64,000 nt of DNA. Origin: Parabacteroides massiliensis. Lineage in GTDB: Bacteria; Bacteroidota; Bacteroidia; Bacteroidales; Tannerellaceae. How positions within the stretch are numbered: the first letter of the stretch is position 1; each line of letters opens with the position of its first letter. Position numbers and translations under genes: made by a program. Positions 63,570-64,000 of this stretch are shown in pieces. The stretch is from positions 1,047,787-1,111,786 of the forward strand of contig NZ_LT700189.1 of NCBI RefSeq assembly GCF_900155425.1, written 5' to 3'. Below the pieces are notes generated by a model. It was not told where the DNA came from. It saw only the letters and a list, made by a program, of their open reading frames with translations, and did no database searches.

Positions 63570-63597
63570 AAAAGAGCTCCATTTCTGAAGCTCTTTT
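63570..63597 (-). terminator. Terminator of rplT
   Basis: AAAAGAGCT (63570-63578) pairs with AGCTCTTTT (63589-63597), 10-nt loop. The minus strand continues into a run of T. It lies 21 bp after the rplT stop codon. Confidence 0.9.
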
Positions 63598-63618
63598 CCA
63601 ATTGCCATATAATGTCAA

Positions 63619-63963
63619 TTATTTAACTTTAGCAACGATTGCTTTGAAAGCTTCCGGGTGGTTCATAGCCAAGTCGGCAAGAACTTTACGGTTGATTTCG
63701 ATACCTGCTGCGTGTAAAGCTCCCATCAGGCGAGAATAAGACATACCTTCCAGACGGGCAGCAGCATTGATACGCTGAATCCACAGTGCGCGGAAGTTAC
63801 GTTTCTTGTTACGACGGTCACGGAATGCATAAGTCAAACCTTTTTCCCAGGTATTCTTAGCAACGGTCCACACGTTCTTACGTGCACCATAGTAACCACG
63901 GGTAAGTTTTAAAATCCGTTTTTTTTTTGCTCTTGAAGCAACATGATTTACTGATCTAGGCAT
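63619..63963 (-). CDS. rplT: 50S ribosomal protein L20
   Basis: 114 residues, full length. The basic N-terminal arm ([20 protein letters not shown]) threads into 23S rRNA. The globular part holds [19 protein letters not shown] and [23 protein letters not shown], both typical of L20. It is essential for early assembly of the large subunit. The window ends 37 bp upstream, so the usual rpmI and infC genes before it are not seen. It is followed by its own terminator and then the 6S RNA gene. Confidence 0.98.
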   Translation of the reverse strand: MPRSVNHVASRAKKKRILKLTRGYYGARKNVWTVAKNTWEKGLTYAFRDRRNKKRNFRALWIQRINAAARLEGMSYSRLMGALHAAGIEINRKVLADLAMNHPEAFKAIVAKVK

Positions 63964-64000
63964 AATACTAATCTGTTTTGAATGTTAGCGTCATCACTCT

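Noticed and set aside
63324-63608. 94-codon open frame on the minus strand after rplT
   Set aside because: Its start lies before the rplT terminator and its body is covered by the 6S RNA promoter and gene. Codon use is not gene-like.
1-64000. CRISPR array, prophage, insertion sequence, tRNA or rRNA genes
   Set aside because: I looked for regularly spaced repeats, transposase or integrase proteins and RNA gene cores and saw none.

Overview
The window comes from a gut-type Bacteroidales genome, most likely Parabacteroides or a close relative. The evidence is a SusC/SusD pair with an N-terminal STN domain, many promoters of the Bacteroidota form TTTG-N(19-21)-TAnnTTTG, almost no Shine-Dalgarno sequences, a sphingolipid/inositol-lipid cluster, a Rho factor with a very long N-terminal insertion, and N-glycan glycosidases. 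The genus is inferred from protein resemblance; the order is well supported.

Layout. 1-8241 (minus): polysaccharide-utilization locus with anti-sigma FecR, SusC, SusD and a cut-off lipoprotein; no ECF sigma gene is present, and a plus-strand small RNA probably lies antisense to the susC leader. 8382-9985 (minus): outer-membrane protein and RRM RNA-binding protein. 10388-14439 (plus): complete inositol-lipid pathway (inositol-3-phosphate synthase, PIP phosphatase, GtrA-like protein, PIP synthase, inositol phosphorylceramide synthase), followed by a phosphoesterase lipoprotein and a secreted protein. 16059-25579 (minus): envelope proteins, a broken and an intact acetyltransferase, OmpA lipoprotein, RecQ, ClpB and a bile-salt-hydrolase-type enzyme. 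25672-33502 (minus): dus, lipB, mtgA and the xylose operon xylE-xylA-xylB with a Nudix-type regulator as first gene. 33675-40469: CorC/HlyC protein, PepSY-like protein, HIT protein, sugar isomerase, and a MacB-like ABC transporter with the 3' remnant of a lost paralogous permease and two operator-like palindromes upstream.

41127-51133 (plus): penicillin-binding protein 1C, a four-subunit branched-chain 2-oxoacid:ferredoxin oxidoreductase operon with an embedded 57-residue membrane protein, a putative porin, a solute-binding-fold protein and a DEAD-box helicase. 51272-63963 (minus): rho, tilS, a zinc-ribbon coiled-coil protein, a Nif3 protein, aspS, a GH92/GH20 glycosidase pair, and rplT followed by a 6S RNA (Bacteroidales-1 motif) with its own promoter and terminator.

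Together the genes show a host-associated anaerobe: glycan import and N-glycan trimming, xylose catabolism, fermentation of branched-chain keto acids through ferredoxin, bile-salt deconjugation, and a membrane carrying inositol phospho- and sphingolipids. Between the genes lie several families of palindromic repeats, which are the least explained part of the window. I saw no tRNA, rRNA, CRISPR array, prophage or intact insertion sequence.
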